A program made the translations under genes and the position numbers. A stretch of DNA of 64,000 bases from Curvularia sp. ZM96 (taxonomy: Eukaryota > Ascomycota > Dothideomycetes > Pleosporales > Pleosporaceae). Position 1 is the first letter of the stretch. Every line of letters starts with the position of its first letter. Under the pieces are notes generated by a model. The model saw only the letters and a program-made list of their open reading frames with translations. It was not told where the DNA came from and made no database searches. Shown one piece after another: positions 1 through 11,123 of the stretch. The DNA lies in NCBI GenBank assembly GCA_022457065.1, contig JAJGBQ010000001.1, forward strand, positions 7,998,001 to 8,062,000, given 5' to 3'.

Positions 1-1
1 A

Positions 2-427
2 GCCGACGCCTACGCTAGGATCGAAGCGGCAATGACCAAAGCTGTTGCTCGTTACCACAAATTCTCAACAGCCAACAAGACTATTCGCGTCGCCTACGCA
101 CCAGGCGTTCCCACTGCTGAAGCCAACTACAACGGCGATCTGCGCTTCGGCTCGAACCGTGCATACATGACAGAACGCACGGCCATGCATGAAATCTCAC
201 ACACGTTGGGGGTGGGCCAGACAGCGGCATTTAATAGCAAATGTGCATCAGGAGATTGGAGGACAGCCTTACCGTTACTTCGAAGCTTTGACGGACCGAA
301 TGCAAAGATCAACTGTGGTGGTTCCCATTTTTGGCCATATGGGCTCAACTATGATACAGAGTGGAGTGAGACAAACGCTGATAGGCATGTAAGGATGGTA
401 CAGGCAATGCTTAATGATGGGATGTGA
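2..427 (+). CDS. Secreted zincin-like metalloprotease, 3' part (5' end outside window)
   Basis: The reading frame is open from the first bases of the window, so the gene starts upstream; 141 residues are visible. The core is HEISHTLGVGQ (His codon at 188), a HExxH zinc-binding helix followed by the Gly of the extended HExxHxxG pattern. The usual third ligand position (His or Asp) is Gln here. Further along come a conserved-looking HFWPYGLNY segment and the C-terminal pattern RHVRMVQAM, which resemble uncharacterised secreted zincins seen in fungi and bacteria. Probably an extracellular peptidase or a peptidase-like protein. Activity is uncertain because of the Gln. The ATG at 32 is internal and should not be taken as the start. 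No intron is visible in this part. Confidence 0.7.
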   Translation, partial: ADAYARIEAAMTKAVARYHKFSTANKTIRVAYAPGVPTAEANYNGDLRFGSNRAYMTERTAMHEISHTLGVGQTAAFNSKCASGDWRTALPLLRSFDGPNAKINCGGSHFWPYGLNYDTEWSETNADRHVRMVQAMLNDGM

Positions 428-1477
428 GGTTAGATAGCAAGATTTCTGACGTAGATCAATGAGTTCGTACTAATTGTTTGTCGAAATGTCACCCTCCTAC
501 AATTTACAGAGCTTCTACCTCTAAAGACGATTCGTTTAATATTAGAGTAGGGACGAGCAATTTTTTCTCGTATGAGACTTCAAGAACGTGCTAAAACGCC
601 ACGTGTCAGTTCATACTGTGCACTAGAACAAACGACTTGGGTTTGCTTATTGAAGGTTTGCGTAGAACGATTACCTTGAAGGAGTTGTCATGATGTAACG
701 AATGGGACGAGTCTGAACCAAAGGATAGACGCGAGCAAGCGCTTAGGCTTCTAGAGATGGGTGCTACTAGACCACATGAAGGTGTACTTATAAAGCTACG
801 GTTAGATTTAGGCTTGCATATATATCACCAAAACTAATAGGCTAATAAAAATTGCTTGGTAAACCTACCTATAAGTAACACAAACAATCTTGACCAGTGT
901 AACGTGTTTGCTAGGATTATCATTAAGTTGCTGTATAGCGTAACTCTAGTTTCTTAATTGCTTTGCCATCAATCTAGACTACCTAAATAATATGATTTAG
1001 ATAGCAGCGGATTGCCTTCTCCACTATACTAAAGCTTAACATCTGGTATAGCGATACTGCATTAGCAACAAGTAAATAACAAAGTATGTCTTGGAGCTTC
1101 TAATCAGCCAACAAATTCTGCTTTAGGTACAACATAATCTGCAAGAGGAAAGCTAACAACTTGCTTAAATCTACACTAGAATTGCGGCAATCCATCAAAG
1201 AGAGAGTGAGATCATTTGTAGAAGTAAGTCTAAGATAGGCAAGAAAGATGTTAAAGGAAGAAGTTGACATGCTCGCGACCACTCCATACAAACGTATAAT
1301 TCTAGAATTTAACAAGACAGTCTCAAACAATTGGCACGATCATAGCTATGCAAGCTGAATAGTAGACCTAAGGTTCTTTGACATGCTGGAGTTCACTAAA
1401 TAGTACTAAGACCTCTACAGGCTGCAGGCAGTATATACAAAGCTCCTCACCCGTTGCAAACCGAGCGGTCATCACTG
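428..1477. other. Intergenic, no gene seen
   Basis: AT-rich sequence with many stops in all frames and no convincing gene, tRNA or promoter. It contains the left copy of an 85-bp dispersed repeat (1295-1382). Confidence 0.6.
1295..1382 (+). repeat. Dispersed ~85-bp repeat, copy 1
   Basis: The stretch beginning TATAATTCTAG and containing ACAATTGGCACGATC and GTAGACCTAAGGTT recurs at about 13349-13434 in the same orientation with about ten differences. Neither copy is coding. It may be the remains of a small transposable element or of a duplicated gene end. Confidence 0.75.
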
Positions 1478-1767
1478 ACATCCTTCTATCAGTGCCATAT
1501 AAATTTGAGGTACACCCGGATGGAGTATCAATTTGTCTTCTCTACTGGATGGATCTAAGACAGCTTTCTTTCGCCTAATTATGACACTTTTGAGGAGTTT
1601 CTTGAAGATTTTAGCGGCTTGGTCAATCAGTTTAATGCGCCGCGTGTGTGTAATATTGTCATCAAACGCTTCCGAGTCGTCGTAAGGCGCTTCGGGGCTG
1701 CCGTATACTGTGTAGGTGGCGCTTGCTTGGACGCTTGTGTAAATCTGTCCAGTAGTGATGTGGGACT
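1478..1767 (-). pseudogene. Possible coding remnant, unknown protein
   Basis: On the minus strand a frame stays open for about 95 codons from 1767 to a TGA at 1478. It has no start codon and is preceded directly by TAG. Composition is coding-like: it begins near SHITTGQIYTSVQAS and continues through a Lys/Arg-rich patch to a C-terminal IYMALIEGCQ. A CTGAAC...GCCTAG signal just upstream could be an intron 3' end, in which case this is a last exon. I recognise no family. It could equally be chance; the surroundings are decayed. Confidence 0.25.
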
Positions 1768-2457
1768 AGGCAATAAGGTTCAGCCTCAGGCGCAGCACAC
1801 GCGACTCAGGAGATGGTCGTCAGGTGCATGTTGCGAGGGTGCATGCCAGTGACACCTTCGGTGGGTAAATACGGTGGTTCTTTTTCTTACCTGCGCCCAC
1901 TATGAGAATGCATGAAGCGTGTTGTGGGGGTGGATGAAAGAGGATTCCCCCATAAGACGTGTTTGTTTGCTTGTTTTCTCAATGGGCGGTCTAAGTCTAC
2001 TTACCTGCACGGGAAATTTGACACCACGCCTAGTTGTTGATTCCCATCCTGGCTTGAGAGCTTATGTATTCGATAGGTACTAGCCCTTGTGCTCGAGTTG
2101 CATATGATTTTTAAGGGTCTCGACCACCATAGGTACCTCAACACTGGTGCACGACAAGAACATGGCGTCTAGACCCTCCTACTCCTGATACCTAGAATCG
2201 CGGGATTTAGCTACGTGTGATACGCTACTGTGAAAATTTGGAGATGTACTGTTGTCCAGGTGGCTTCTCGCGTGGAGGAATGGGCGCCTACTTGTACGCG
2301 CGTTGCGAAAACGTACTATATATGCTGTTTGGCCCAAAGACCTAAGAAGGAGGTACTCATCCAAGCCGTTCATTTTTCTTTGCCTTGGCTGCTTTCTGGG
2401 ATTTTACACAGAGAAGCCTACACTCATTCGCTATTGTTGTTCTTAATAGTATCAATC
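1768..2457. other. Intergenic, nothing recognised
   Basis: No gene, repeat or RNA recognised on either strand. Open frames here rely on non-ATG starts. Confidence 0.5.
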
Positions 2458-4072
2458 ATGCGGTTCACAGTTTTGCTGCTTGCGCTGCTGGCCTCGCTTG
2501 GCATGGCAGCGCAGTACCAACCACACTCGCCGGATGATGTGCAGTCGACCTCATGCACAAACTCGAAGACTACCACGCCCACTAGCCGCACTGGCTCGAG
2601 CACACAGACGAACGTAAAGCCTAGCTCTTCTGCTTCAGTTATCACTTCGACTCCTATTATCTAAGTTTCGGCTTTCTCGTCGGCGTTGAATTCGGTCATT
2701 ATTGGAGAATACTCGCATTCTGTCGAGGTACCATCGTCATCTGCTGAAACCCAGTCGTTTTCTGTCGAGGTACTGCCATCTTCTATGACGATGCCGCCGT
2801 TCTCGTCTGCTGAGGTACAGTCATCATCCATCGAAGTCCAGTCATGGTCGGTTGAGATACTGCCATCGTCCATCGTTTCACCTACTCCCGATTTGCCATC
2901 AAGCTCTAGCCTGGTCACTCTACTTCCAACAAGCTCACTTTCGACAAACTGCATTTCGGTATCAAACTGTCTGCCTCTCCCAGTCACAGGTTTTGCAGAC
3001 TGCAAATACACATCAGATGATGGGAAATGTTACAATGTATACCAAGCCAGATGCTCCTCCCAGCCACTGAACGCCATATCTGTGACTAAGACACCAATCG
3101 ACATATCATCAGGACCTACCTGCGCTGCGAGATGTTCCAGGGACAGTGCCTGTGCAGGTTTCACTGTTGCACCTATTGTGCCTGGAGGTAACACCACCGA
3201 CGCCTATTGCATACTTTTTGGATCTTTTTAATCAGTTAGTCAGGGTTTTACTACTCTGTATCTCAAAGTATGTGATGATACAACAGTTGCATCCAGTTCT
3301 GATGTAGTCGTTGCTACGTCGAGTGGATCGGCCCCAATTCCTGTTCTGAAATCATCGAGCTCTTCTCTCTCGTCTGAAGCGACGCCTAAACCTATTCCTG
3401 AGCCGACACCTGAGTCAACGCCCGCCATCTCAAGCACTCCAGTTTCTAGCACGCCAGCTGCGGTGTCTTCCCCCAACCCTTCCTAATCATCATGTGTATA
3501 TGTCGGCGACTCAGATTGTCCTCTGGTGCAATCAACCTCACAGATCGTCTGTTCCGGCTCGAAGTAAAATGCACATCTGGATATCAAGTTTCATGCGGCG
3601 CTTCCTCCACCGCAGCCACCACACTGACATACATGAACCCCCAAACCCTGAACAATGCTCGTTACTATGCGATCGATTTCCCTGGTGCGCCGGATACCAA
3701 CTTCAAAACACTAAAAGTGGCCTTTATCCATATGCATGCCTTTATTTCAGAGACGTTGGTGTAGTACAGAACGGTAACGACGTCGTTTTCATAAGGAGAT
3801 GCCCAACTACGCTACCGGTGTCTTCTTTGAGCTAGGTTGCGCCCTAATCGACCTTCAGCACAACCACGATCAACTCCTCTTCTCCCGCACTCTCTGAAAT
3901 GACTTCATTTTCTGTGGTCAACCCATTTGGTGATCCCACGCCATCCTCAGTTGTAGAGACCAGTGCACCCACTCCTACTCCTTCGGCTGCGTCTGGAGTG
4001 CGTCAGAGTAGCTCTTACACTGCAGCCTCTGGACGCAAATACAATGTGAACTACAAATCATCGCAACACTAA
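2458..4072 (+). pseudogene. Decayed Ser/Thr-rich secreted protein with PAN/Apple-like Cys modules
   Basis: ATG 2458 begins a clear signal peptide (MRFTVLLLALLASLGMAA) followed by long Ser/Thr/Pro-rich stretches. One frame continues from 2458 to 3570 but is cut by TAA codons at 2662, 3229, 3484 and 3568. Coding character then jumps to another frame (about 3570-3660) and again to a third (about 3660-4070, with one more TAA at about 3845), ending at TAA 4070-4072. Two Cys-rich blocks (about 3000-3210 and 3490-3780) have the C..C..CAGF..C look of PAN/Apple modules, seen in fungal surface and effector-like proteins. TAA stops fit CAA-to-TAA changes as in RIP. Some stops could lie in unrecognised introns, but the frame jumps make a pseudogene most likely. 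Confidence 0.65.
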
Positions 4073-5181
4073 GTAATAATCACGCTGGCAAGAGCTATCC
4101 GACCTGATTTTGAGTTGTGTATGGGCTTCTGCGACAGCAGGTATAGCTTCAACACCTCAATTGTAGGTGCTGGGTATGTTCTTGAGAGACATCTTCTATA
4201 TCTGAAGCTAAATGGATAAAATCATGTATAATAATTCTAATACCTTTTTTATGAACTGTTTGGTGAAAGCCACCGCTGTGCTACCTATAAAGAACCATAG
4301 GGAAGCCTACGGCATTCCGAGGTACAGGAAGATACTGTTTGATAGTTTAGTCATCGACAAACGTAGACAGCAGGATACATAAGAGCGCAGCTGGAGTCCG
4401 CGGGCAATTAGTGTTTGCTGCCATTCAGATCCTTGATAACGTGAATCAGCACCCGTTGGCTCACTATGATCATTTGATCTTGGAGAAAATTCCCAGCAGA
4501 GCCAAGCTAAGATTGCAGGTACTGGACGCGCTCATATGCATGTAGGTGCGGTGGCAGCCATACACTCTGCGCTTTTTGCTCACTGCACCAACTGGCCAGA
4601 CGTGGGATGAGCACCCTGGGAGAGCATCATCATCATGACTCGCTAATTACTATGAGTGGATCCACGCATGATAGGCCTACTGCTATCTAATGCTGTAGCA
4701 AGACGAGAAAAGTTTGCCTGCAGTTCGCGCATGTCGCACCTATGAGGACTAACCTTCATCTGGAAGGTGACACAAGGTAATGCTGCATTGATGAGGCGTG
4801 AAGGACGCCAAGTTACTGATATGTACATCTGCATACACTTGCACGTTCCGCTTTCTGCGTGCTGCTTACCTTTCATCGCAGGCGGCACATCGGCCCGCCT
4901 GTTGTGCGTTTGTACGGAAGAACTGGCTCGACAAGTGTTAGACTTTGATTGGACCAGAATCTTGGTAAATATTCAAGTAATGAAATGACTAGAATCAGCG
5001 ATTGATGCCGGGGTAAAGCCATAAATAGGCAAGAGAGGTTCGATGTGGCATCTAAGGTCACCGGCTTACAACGACTGGAGCTTGCACCTGTATGAAAGTG
5101 TGAATTTTTTATTGATTGACTGATATTAACGAAAGGCACTCTCCTTGCTATTTAACCTTAAGCGTTCTAGAAACTAATGGG
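4073..5181. other. Intergenic / promoter region of the fusion-enzyme gene
   Basis: No gene recognised. Short open frames here depend on non-ATG starts. The last part is the 5' region of the gene starting at 5182. The TTG at 5116 extends that frame but cannot be a fungal start codon. Confidence 0.5.
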
Positions 5182-8100
5182 ATGGCGACTCTCCAAGACT
5201 TAAAAATCGCCCTCCGGTCGCAAACCGGAACGAATACAACGCCTCCAAAGCGAACGTTATCAGATATACAGTACGAAAACGGTTTCAGAATCTTAGTGCA
5301 GGGTTCGACAGCTTATCAGGATTTCATCATCCCACAGCTGACTCAGGTCCTGGCTTCACTGTTCGACTCAAGATCCCAAATCTCTGCTCTTGAAATTGGA
5401 CCTGGCCCTCAGAGTGTACTCGGTGGTCTTCCTGATCATCAAAGGAGAAAGATTCGACGATATGAAGCCTTTGAGCCCAACGAATTGTTTGCAACAAGTC
5501 TAGAAGGATGGCTTACGACCAATACTGCGATGAGATCTCGATTCCCTTGCCTGGAAGATCCGGCGATCATCCATCGTTTACCATTTGGTCCACAGCAAAG
5601 CACGAATAGTGGTAGCTGTAGTGATGGGATCAACGAAGATAGGGGATACGACCTGATCCTCTTTTGCCACAGCATGTATGGCATTCAATCGAAACAAAAA
5701 ACGATCGAACAAGCAATGAAGATGCTCGGAGAGAGAAGGGGCGGGATGGTGTTAGTTTTTCATCGTGATGGAAACCTGTACCTTGATGGCCTAGTGTGCC
5801 ATCACGCTTCCGTTTTCCCGACTGGAGTCGTCAGGGTGGCTGATGAAGATGAGGTTTTGGATAACTTCAGCCCTTTCATTGCAGGTTTTGTAATGCACGA
5901 TGAAGAGGCGCAAAAGATTGTTCAAACTCAGTGGCGTAACGTTTGCCGAGCCTTGGGTCGTCGTGAGGACGCATATCCTGGTTTTCTGACGTTCCGCTCG
6001 CCAGATATCATGATGGCTTTCAATCAGCATGCGATGAAAGTATCAGAGCTCACAGCGTCCTTGCCAGCGCTCGTGACAGCTAGACACATCAAGAATCGAG
6101 AGGCTCACTTGCGCCGACCAGCAGCAATCTGCAGACCAACAGAAATCTATCACATCCAGCTATGCGTTTGGTGGGCCCTCAAGCACGCGGTCGGCTTGAC
6201 TGTTATTGGTGGGGGACATAGCGGCCATTGTATTTGGAATAATGTTATCTCAGTCGACATGAGCGCTTTCAATCAAGTATATGTTCATACTACAGAAGAG
6301 GAAGGCTCGACTGCCAAATTTGGTTCCAGCGCCCTTGTTGTTGTCGAGGCTGGCTGCACATCCGGAGACGTGATCGAGAAAGCTATGGCGGCAGGCGTAA
6401 CAGTGCCCTTGGGATCACGCCCAAGTGTAGGTGCAGGATTGTGGCTGCAAGGCGGGATTGGACACCTGGCTCGACTGCATGGCCTGACCTGCGACGCTAT
6501 CGTGGGTGCTGTTATGATCAGCGTTGATTCTGGTCAGGTTCTTTGCGTGGGCCATGTTCCAAGTGACCACCAACCAGTTATGTCCGTCCGACCAGAGAAT
6601 GAAACCGAAATTCTATGGGGAATAAAGGGCGCAGGAACAAATCTCGGTATCATCGTCAGTGTCACTTTCAGGGCGTATACAGCTCCAGTACATATCGTCC
6701 GGAACTGGGTTGTGCCACTTAGCGGTAGTCTTGAAGCGCAACTCAAACTCGGCAGGTTCGACGAACTCATCGCCAGAAAGCTCAGTAGAAACTGCTCTGC
6801 AGATGCCTACTTGTACTGGGACGCTAGTCAACTACATCTCGGCGTCACCACGATCGAGTCTACGACGGCATCCGCCGCTACGAAATGTTCGGTCTCCACG
6901 ACCGTAAGTTCCCATCTTGGAGCAAAAGAACACGAAGTGAAGGTGGTAGACAGCCTTGGTCTGTTTGATACAGAGATGTACGTTTCGAAGATGCATGGTG
7001 GGCATGGTAGGGGCAAGACGTCGTCTTTCAAGCGTTGCTTGTTCATGAAGGATATAGGCAATCCCAAGGTAGCTGAGCGCTTGGTGGTAGCGGTGGAGGT
7101 TCGCCCGTCGCCACTGTGCTACCTTCATCTATTGCAAGGAGGAGAGGCGATTAGAGACATTGCGGCTGAAGCTACTGCTTTCGGCTGCCGAGACTGGCAC
7201 TTTGCCTGTGTAATAACTGGTGTTTGGCCTCGTGATCAAGATGGTACCGATTTCGCACGAGCTGCGGTAGAATGGGTTTACAGTGTTGCAGATCACTTGC
7301 TGCCGCTGTGTAGTGGGGCCTACAGTGCTGACCTTGGGCCCGACCCGAGGGACGCCGCACTTGCTAGTAGAGCCTTCGGGGTCAACTGGCATCAGCTCAT
7401 TCAACTTAAAAATACACTGGATCCGCAAAATGTACTGGCGTACGCCTGTCCACTCCCGAAGCCGCCATTGGGTCCGAAGCTCATCATCCTCGTCACTGGC
7501 GAAAGCTGCGCTGGAAAAGACTATTGCGCCGATTTGTGGGTCTCCATGTTCGCAGAACGTGCTCTCACATCTCGTGCTGTAAGCATTAGCGAAGCTATCA
7601 AGCGGGAATACGCGGCGGCTACTAGTGCCGACCCCAATCGACTGCTGTCTGATCGCGCCTACAAGGAACAACATCGCCCAGCGTTGACCGCATACTTCAA
7701 GGAAAAAGTAAAATACCAACCTCGGCTGCCAGAGGAGCAATTTATGAGAGTTGTACATGGTGCTGCCGATGTGGGCGTACTGGTGATTACCGGTATGCGA
7801 GACAAAGCAGCCGTTGCTGCCTTGTCGCATCTTGTGCCAAACAGCAAGCTTCTCGAGGTTTATGTACAAGCTAGCGAACAAACTCGATGGTCACGTAAGG
7901 GATGCGACCATGAGGGTGTTGATTATGCGCGTAGCAACAAGATTGAACCAGTTGAACCACGTCAAGAGGCGTTGAGCTACCGACCCAGTGTCATGTTCGA
8001 CAATGAAATTGACGGAAATGAAGCTGCGAGAAGGTTTTTCGAAGACCACCTGCTACCCTTGGTTCACGAAGACTTACTGCGACTTGCTGACATGGTGCGT

Positions 8101-8652
8101 CCAGCACCAAACTTCCCACGCCAAAACGTCGTGTTTCGCCATGTGCTCGACATTTCTCAACAGCCAAACGGGCTAGCTTTGTGCACGTCTCTCTTGCAAA
8201 GTCACTTCATTGGCGACTGGAGCAATGTCGCTGGGGTAGCCTGTTGCGAGGTTGGCGGCATCGTTTTTGCTTCTGCATTGTCTTTGCGGGTCAACGTCCC
8301 TTTAGTACTCATACGCGAAGCTGGTAAGCTTCCTCCACCTACTATTTCTGCTGTGAAGTCTCAATCACATGTCTCGTCTTTGATCTGTGGCAACTCAGAA
8401 CAGAAGCGGATAGAGATTGAACGAAGCGCGGTACCTAAGAATGGTCCGATCGTAGTAGTAGATGACACGCTAGCTACAGGCGAAACGCTTTGTGCAGCCC
8501 TGCAGATATTAGTAGGGGCTGGTGTTGCTGTTGAGAATATGAGCGCAATGGTTGTTGCCGAATTCCCCGTTCACCGTGGACGGGAACTGTTGCACAAGCG
8601 TGGGTTTGGTGGGGTGAGCGTTCAAAGTCTTCTTACGTTCGGCGGTTTATAA
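5182..8652 (+). CDS. Four-domain fusion enzyme: SAM methyltransferase, FAD oxidase, phosphomevalonate-kinase-like, phosphoribosyltransferase
   Basis: An intronless 1,156-residue frame. ATG 5182 is chosen because upstream in-frame triplets are not ATG and its context (GGGATGG) is good. Residues 1-300: class I methyltransferase of the histamine-N-methyltransferase-like type, with LEIGPGP at about 69-75 and AFEPNELFA. Residues 310-760: PCMH-type FAD domain with GGGHSG (343-348; the His is the expected covalent flavin site), LQGGIGHLARLHG (about 422), WGIKGAG (479) and a berberine-bridge C-terminus ending DPQNVL (about 747). The second flavin Cys of bicovalent oxidases is absent. Residues 765-935: P-loop GESCAGKD (773-780) and the layout of animal-type phosphomevalonate kinase. 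Residues 950-1156: PRPP motif VVVDDTLATGET (1091-1102), closest to adenine phosphoribosyltransferase. No signal peptide; probably cytosolic. The substrate is unknown; a nucleobase- or nucleotide-derived metabolite is my guess. Confidence 0.85.
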   Translation: MATLQDLKIALRSQTGTNTTPPKRTLSDIQYENGFRILVQGSTAYQDFIIPQLTQVLASLFDSRSQISALEIGPGPQSVLGGLPDHQRRKIRRYEAFEPNELFATSLEGWLTTNTAMRSRFPCLEDPAIIHRLPFGPQQSTNSGSCSDGINEDRGYDLILFCHSMYGIQSKQKTIEQAMKMLGERRGGMVLVFHRDGNLYLDGLVCHHASVFPTGVVRVADEDEVLDNFSPFIAGFVMHDEEAQKIVQTQWRNVCRALGRREDAYPGFLTFRSPDIMMAFNQHAMKVSELTASLPALVTARHIKNREAHLRRPAAICRPTEIYHIQLCVWWALKHAVGLTVIGGGHSGHCIWNNVISVDMSAFNQVYVHTTEEEGSTAKFGSSALVVVEAGCTSGDVIEKAMAAGVTVPLGSRPSVGAGLWLQGGIGHLARLHGLTCDAIVGAVMISVDSGQVLCVGHVPSDHQPVMSVRPENETEILWGIKGAGTNLGIIVSVTFRAYTAPVHIVRNWVVPLSGSLEAQLKLGRFDELIARKLSRNCSADAYLYWDASQLHLGVTTIESTTASAATKCSVSTTVSSHLGAKEHEVKVVDSLGLFDTEMYVSKMHGGHGRGKTSSFKRCLFMKDIGNPKVAERLVVAVEVRPSPLCYLHLLQGGEAIRDIAAEATAFGCRDWHFACVITGVWPRDQDGTDFARAAVEWVYSVADHLLPLCSGAYSADLGPDPRDAALASRAFGVNWHQLIQLKNTLDPQNVLAYACPLPKPPLGPKLIILVTGESCAGKDYCADLWVSMFAERALTSRAVSISEAIKREYAAATSADPNRLLSDRAYKEQHRPALTAYFKEKVKYQPRLPEEQFMRVVHGAADVGVLVITGMRDKAAVAALSHLVPNSKLLEVYVQASEQTRWSRKGCDHEGVDYARSNKIEPVEPRQEALSYRPSVMFDNEIDGNEAARRFFEDHLLPLVHEDLLRLADMVRPAPNFPRQNVVFRHVLDISQQPNGLALCTSLLQSHFIGDWSNVAGVACCEVGGIVFASALSLRVNVPLVLIREAGKLPPPTISAVKSQSHVSSLICGNSEQKRIEIERSAVPKNGPIVVVDDTLATGETLCAALQILVGAGVAVENMSAMVVAEFPVHRGRELLHKRGFGGVSVQSLLTFGGL

Positions 8653-11015
8653 TCCTTAACTATGTGCTACTACTCGATTTTGATAACTTTGTGATATGAT
8701 ACGCTTCGCAGATCAACAGTCAGCCGTGTGGCTGTGTCGCCACGCCGTGACCCATTGCCGAAAAGTAGGCTGCTGTACAGTGATGACCACAATTGTTTCC
8801 AGTTTCTACTTCCAGGTAATGCTGAGCGCACGGCCCCTAAAGAGCACACTAAAGAACGATTAAGTTAGCGCATCAAATAATAATCACGAAATCCATCATA
8901 CGTGTATACCTTGGGAATGTGCGCCGCTCATGTCGCCAATCGTTCGTATAGTCTCCCATTGAGTAGCGACAGCCTGACGAGCACGTCCTCCCCGTATCGA
9001 ACTTAGATTCGGAAGCTTCTCGAGTATACCTGAAGCTCTCGTATCGACTAATCTCAGTTGGAGTAATAGTTAGCAGAGATGAGTTGATTAGTCTAGATGA
9101 CTGTACACCCGGATTCTGCAGCTTCCGTTGCCACTTATCTGACAAAAGCACGATCGGACTGGCCAAAGAACAAGACTATATTCAATAGAGAGCTAAGCTC
9201 TAAGATACGTGACTATCTATATACAACTAGAGGCTGGCTAGTTACCTAAGCAACTATCGGACCAGATAGACCAGCAGGCAGATAGGAGACGAAGTCATAG
9301 ACGAGTAGAGGGGATGAAGAGCGTTCAGCCCGTTACATCTCCTACTCCTACTTTGCCGCTGGGCATCTGGAAACACGTGACTGAACACATCTTGCTGTAT
9401 AATGAACTTGCCCATCCCCATAGGCTGACTCGCATTGGCTGTCGATAATTGGTACACTAGTAATACACTAAATTGTTAGTATTCGATAGATATTTAATGG
9501 AAGTATTCGTCTTACAGTGACAGCTTCTCCACTAGCGTTGCAAACTTGTCCAGAACACACCCTCGCTACGAGAGGCTCACTGGTATCAGACGGTTCGCAG
9601 GTGCAAATAAATAGTGCATAGGCATTATAGGAATATCTAAGTCTCTTAGTTCAGCGCTTAGAATTGATACTTTGTAATTACAGTGCTGTCAAAAGAGGAA
9701 GATAAAGCTTCTTTATGTACTTGAGAGAGGATAAAAGTATTTAATATTATGGGGCGAGCTGGTTCTTACTTAGTCCAAATAATAAACTTTAGCTACCCAA
9801 CAATTCTAAGCAAAAGTTTAATCTCTAGAATCTATCCAGCATCGACTGTAAGCTTACTACTTACCGAAGTTTGCCTTGATTTGAAAATTTATAACTAAAA
9901 TGCTGCTAGAGTGGTCTAAAAGGATAGATACAAACCTTGTATAGTACCACGAATGCCTTGTCTGACGTAAGCTTTACTTTGTACCCACTTGAAGTAGACG
10001 CCAGGAACTTCCGTCTGAAACTGCTGCTCCCGACCTCTAGCTTCAATTTGAAAGTCTTAGTTTATTACGCAATAGAGCATTCTAGTTAAAACTGGCTATT
10101 CCTAGCTCATAGATATATGTAGAAACATGGATAAATATATTCTGGCATGTAAATGAACTAGAAGTAACCCAACGTCAAAGCTCTAGCAAGCAATTATAGC
10201 AGGGAAATTTTGATTAGAGTTTAGTTAAGCCGGTGAGAAGACACGGATATGAATGGAGTATAGTTCTGTCAGAATATGGGCATATTTTGGATGGTGAATA
10301 GAATCAAAGTGCTTCCCTAAGCACCTGGGTTCTGTAATTAATTAGCGAGCACGATCTACTGCGATCGGCTTAGTAAGATTAGCGGGGATTAAGACAACGG
10401 GCAGAACAGGCGACACGATCGATTCATAATTACAGTTACTTATTACAATCTTGATCTATCTTTGATAACTTATCGCAATCTGACAAGTTTATCTATATCA
10501 CACCTAACCTTAACCCTATATTAATTTCTACTATTAAGGCCAAGTTCAGATACAAGTAAGTTAGTCACATACTGTCTAGAAAATAATACTAAGCTACTGC
10601 ATGTTCTTGACGTTGGCATAAATTTCTACAAAGCTATTCAAGAGCTTGGGATAGTATAAGAACTAGTACTGTTTTAGAAAATTCGATAAACTCTAGTAAT
10701 CTTGTGAATTACTATGTATACCAGGGGCGGCAACTATCATACAATGATAGTTGGGGTAGGTCCTAACTCGGGATTATTCTGGTAAGCGTTGCTGCGCCTC
10801 CCGCGTGCGTTTGTAAGACTTGCAGGGCATCAGCACATCAGCACGCTATCTTGTCTACCTGCCCGAAGTGAGGTCCACGTACGGCCTGTCAGAAGCCTTG
10901 AGTAAAGGCAATTGAGGGGTCTCAATGCACGCTAGTGCATGAGAAGCTGGCACAGCATATTTCGGACCTTTTGTGATAGAGACCAGTGTAAGAAAGCTCC
11001 CTAGTCATTTCTGTG
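8653..11015. other. 2.4-kb gene-free stretch
   Basis: AT-rich, stops in all frames, no gene, tRNA or clear repeat recognised. The minus-strand frames near 8873-9457 lack ATG starts and family features. Confidence 0.55.
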
Positions 11016-11024
11016 TATATAAAG
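11016..11024 (+). promoter_or_regulatory. TATA box of the small secreted protein gene
   Basis: TATATAAAG lies 100 bp upstream of the ATG at 11124 and is followed by a pyrimidine-rich stretch, as in many fungal promoters. Confidence 0.5.
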
Positions 11025-11123
11025 AGGCGGATAGCTCATTCTTGTCTCAGCTCTATCACTACTTCTTGACCACTATACGCAGCAGCATTATCCAGCCTCA
11101 AGACCGCATAATAACAATCCACA

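Noticed and set aside
2230..2457. N-terminal extension of the Ser/Thr-rich protein
   Set aside because: Begins with GTG and would bury the clear signal peptide starting at ATG 2458.
5116..5181. Upstream extension of the fusion enzyme
   Set aside because: Begins with TTG; no ATG in frame before 5182, and the added residues have no family match.
7129..7881. 250-codon open frame on the minus strand
   Set aside because: Lies wholly inside the fusion-enzyme gene, has no family motif, and is a shadow of the plus-strand coding frame.
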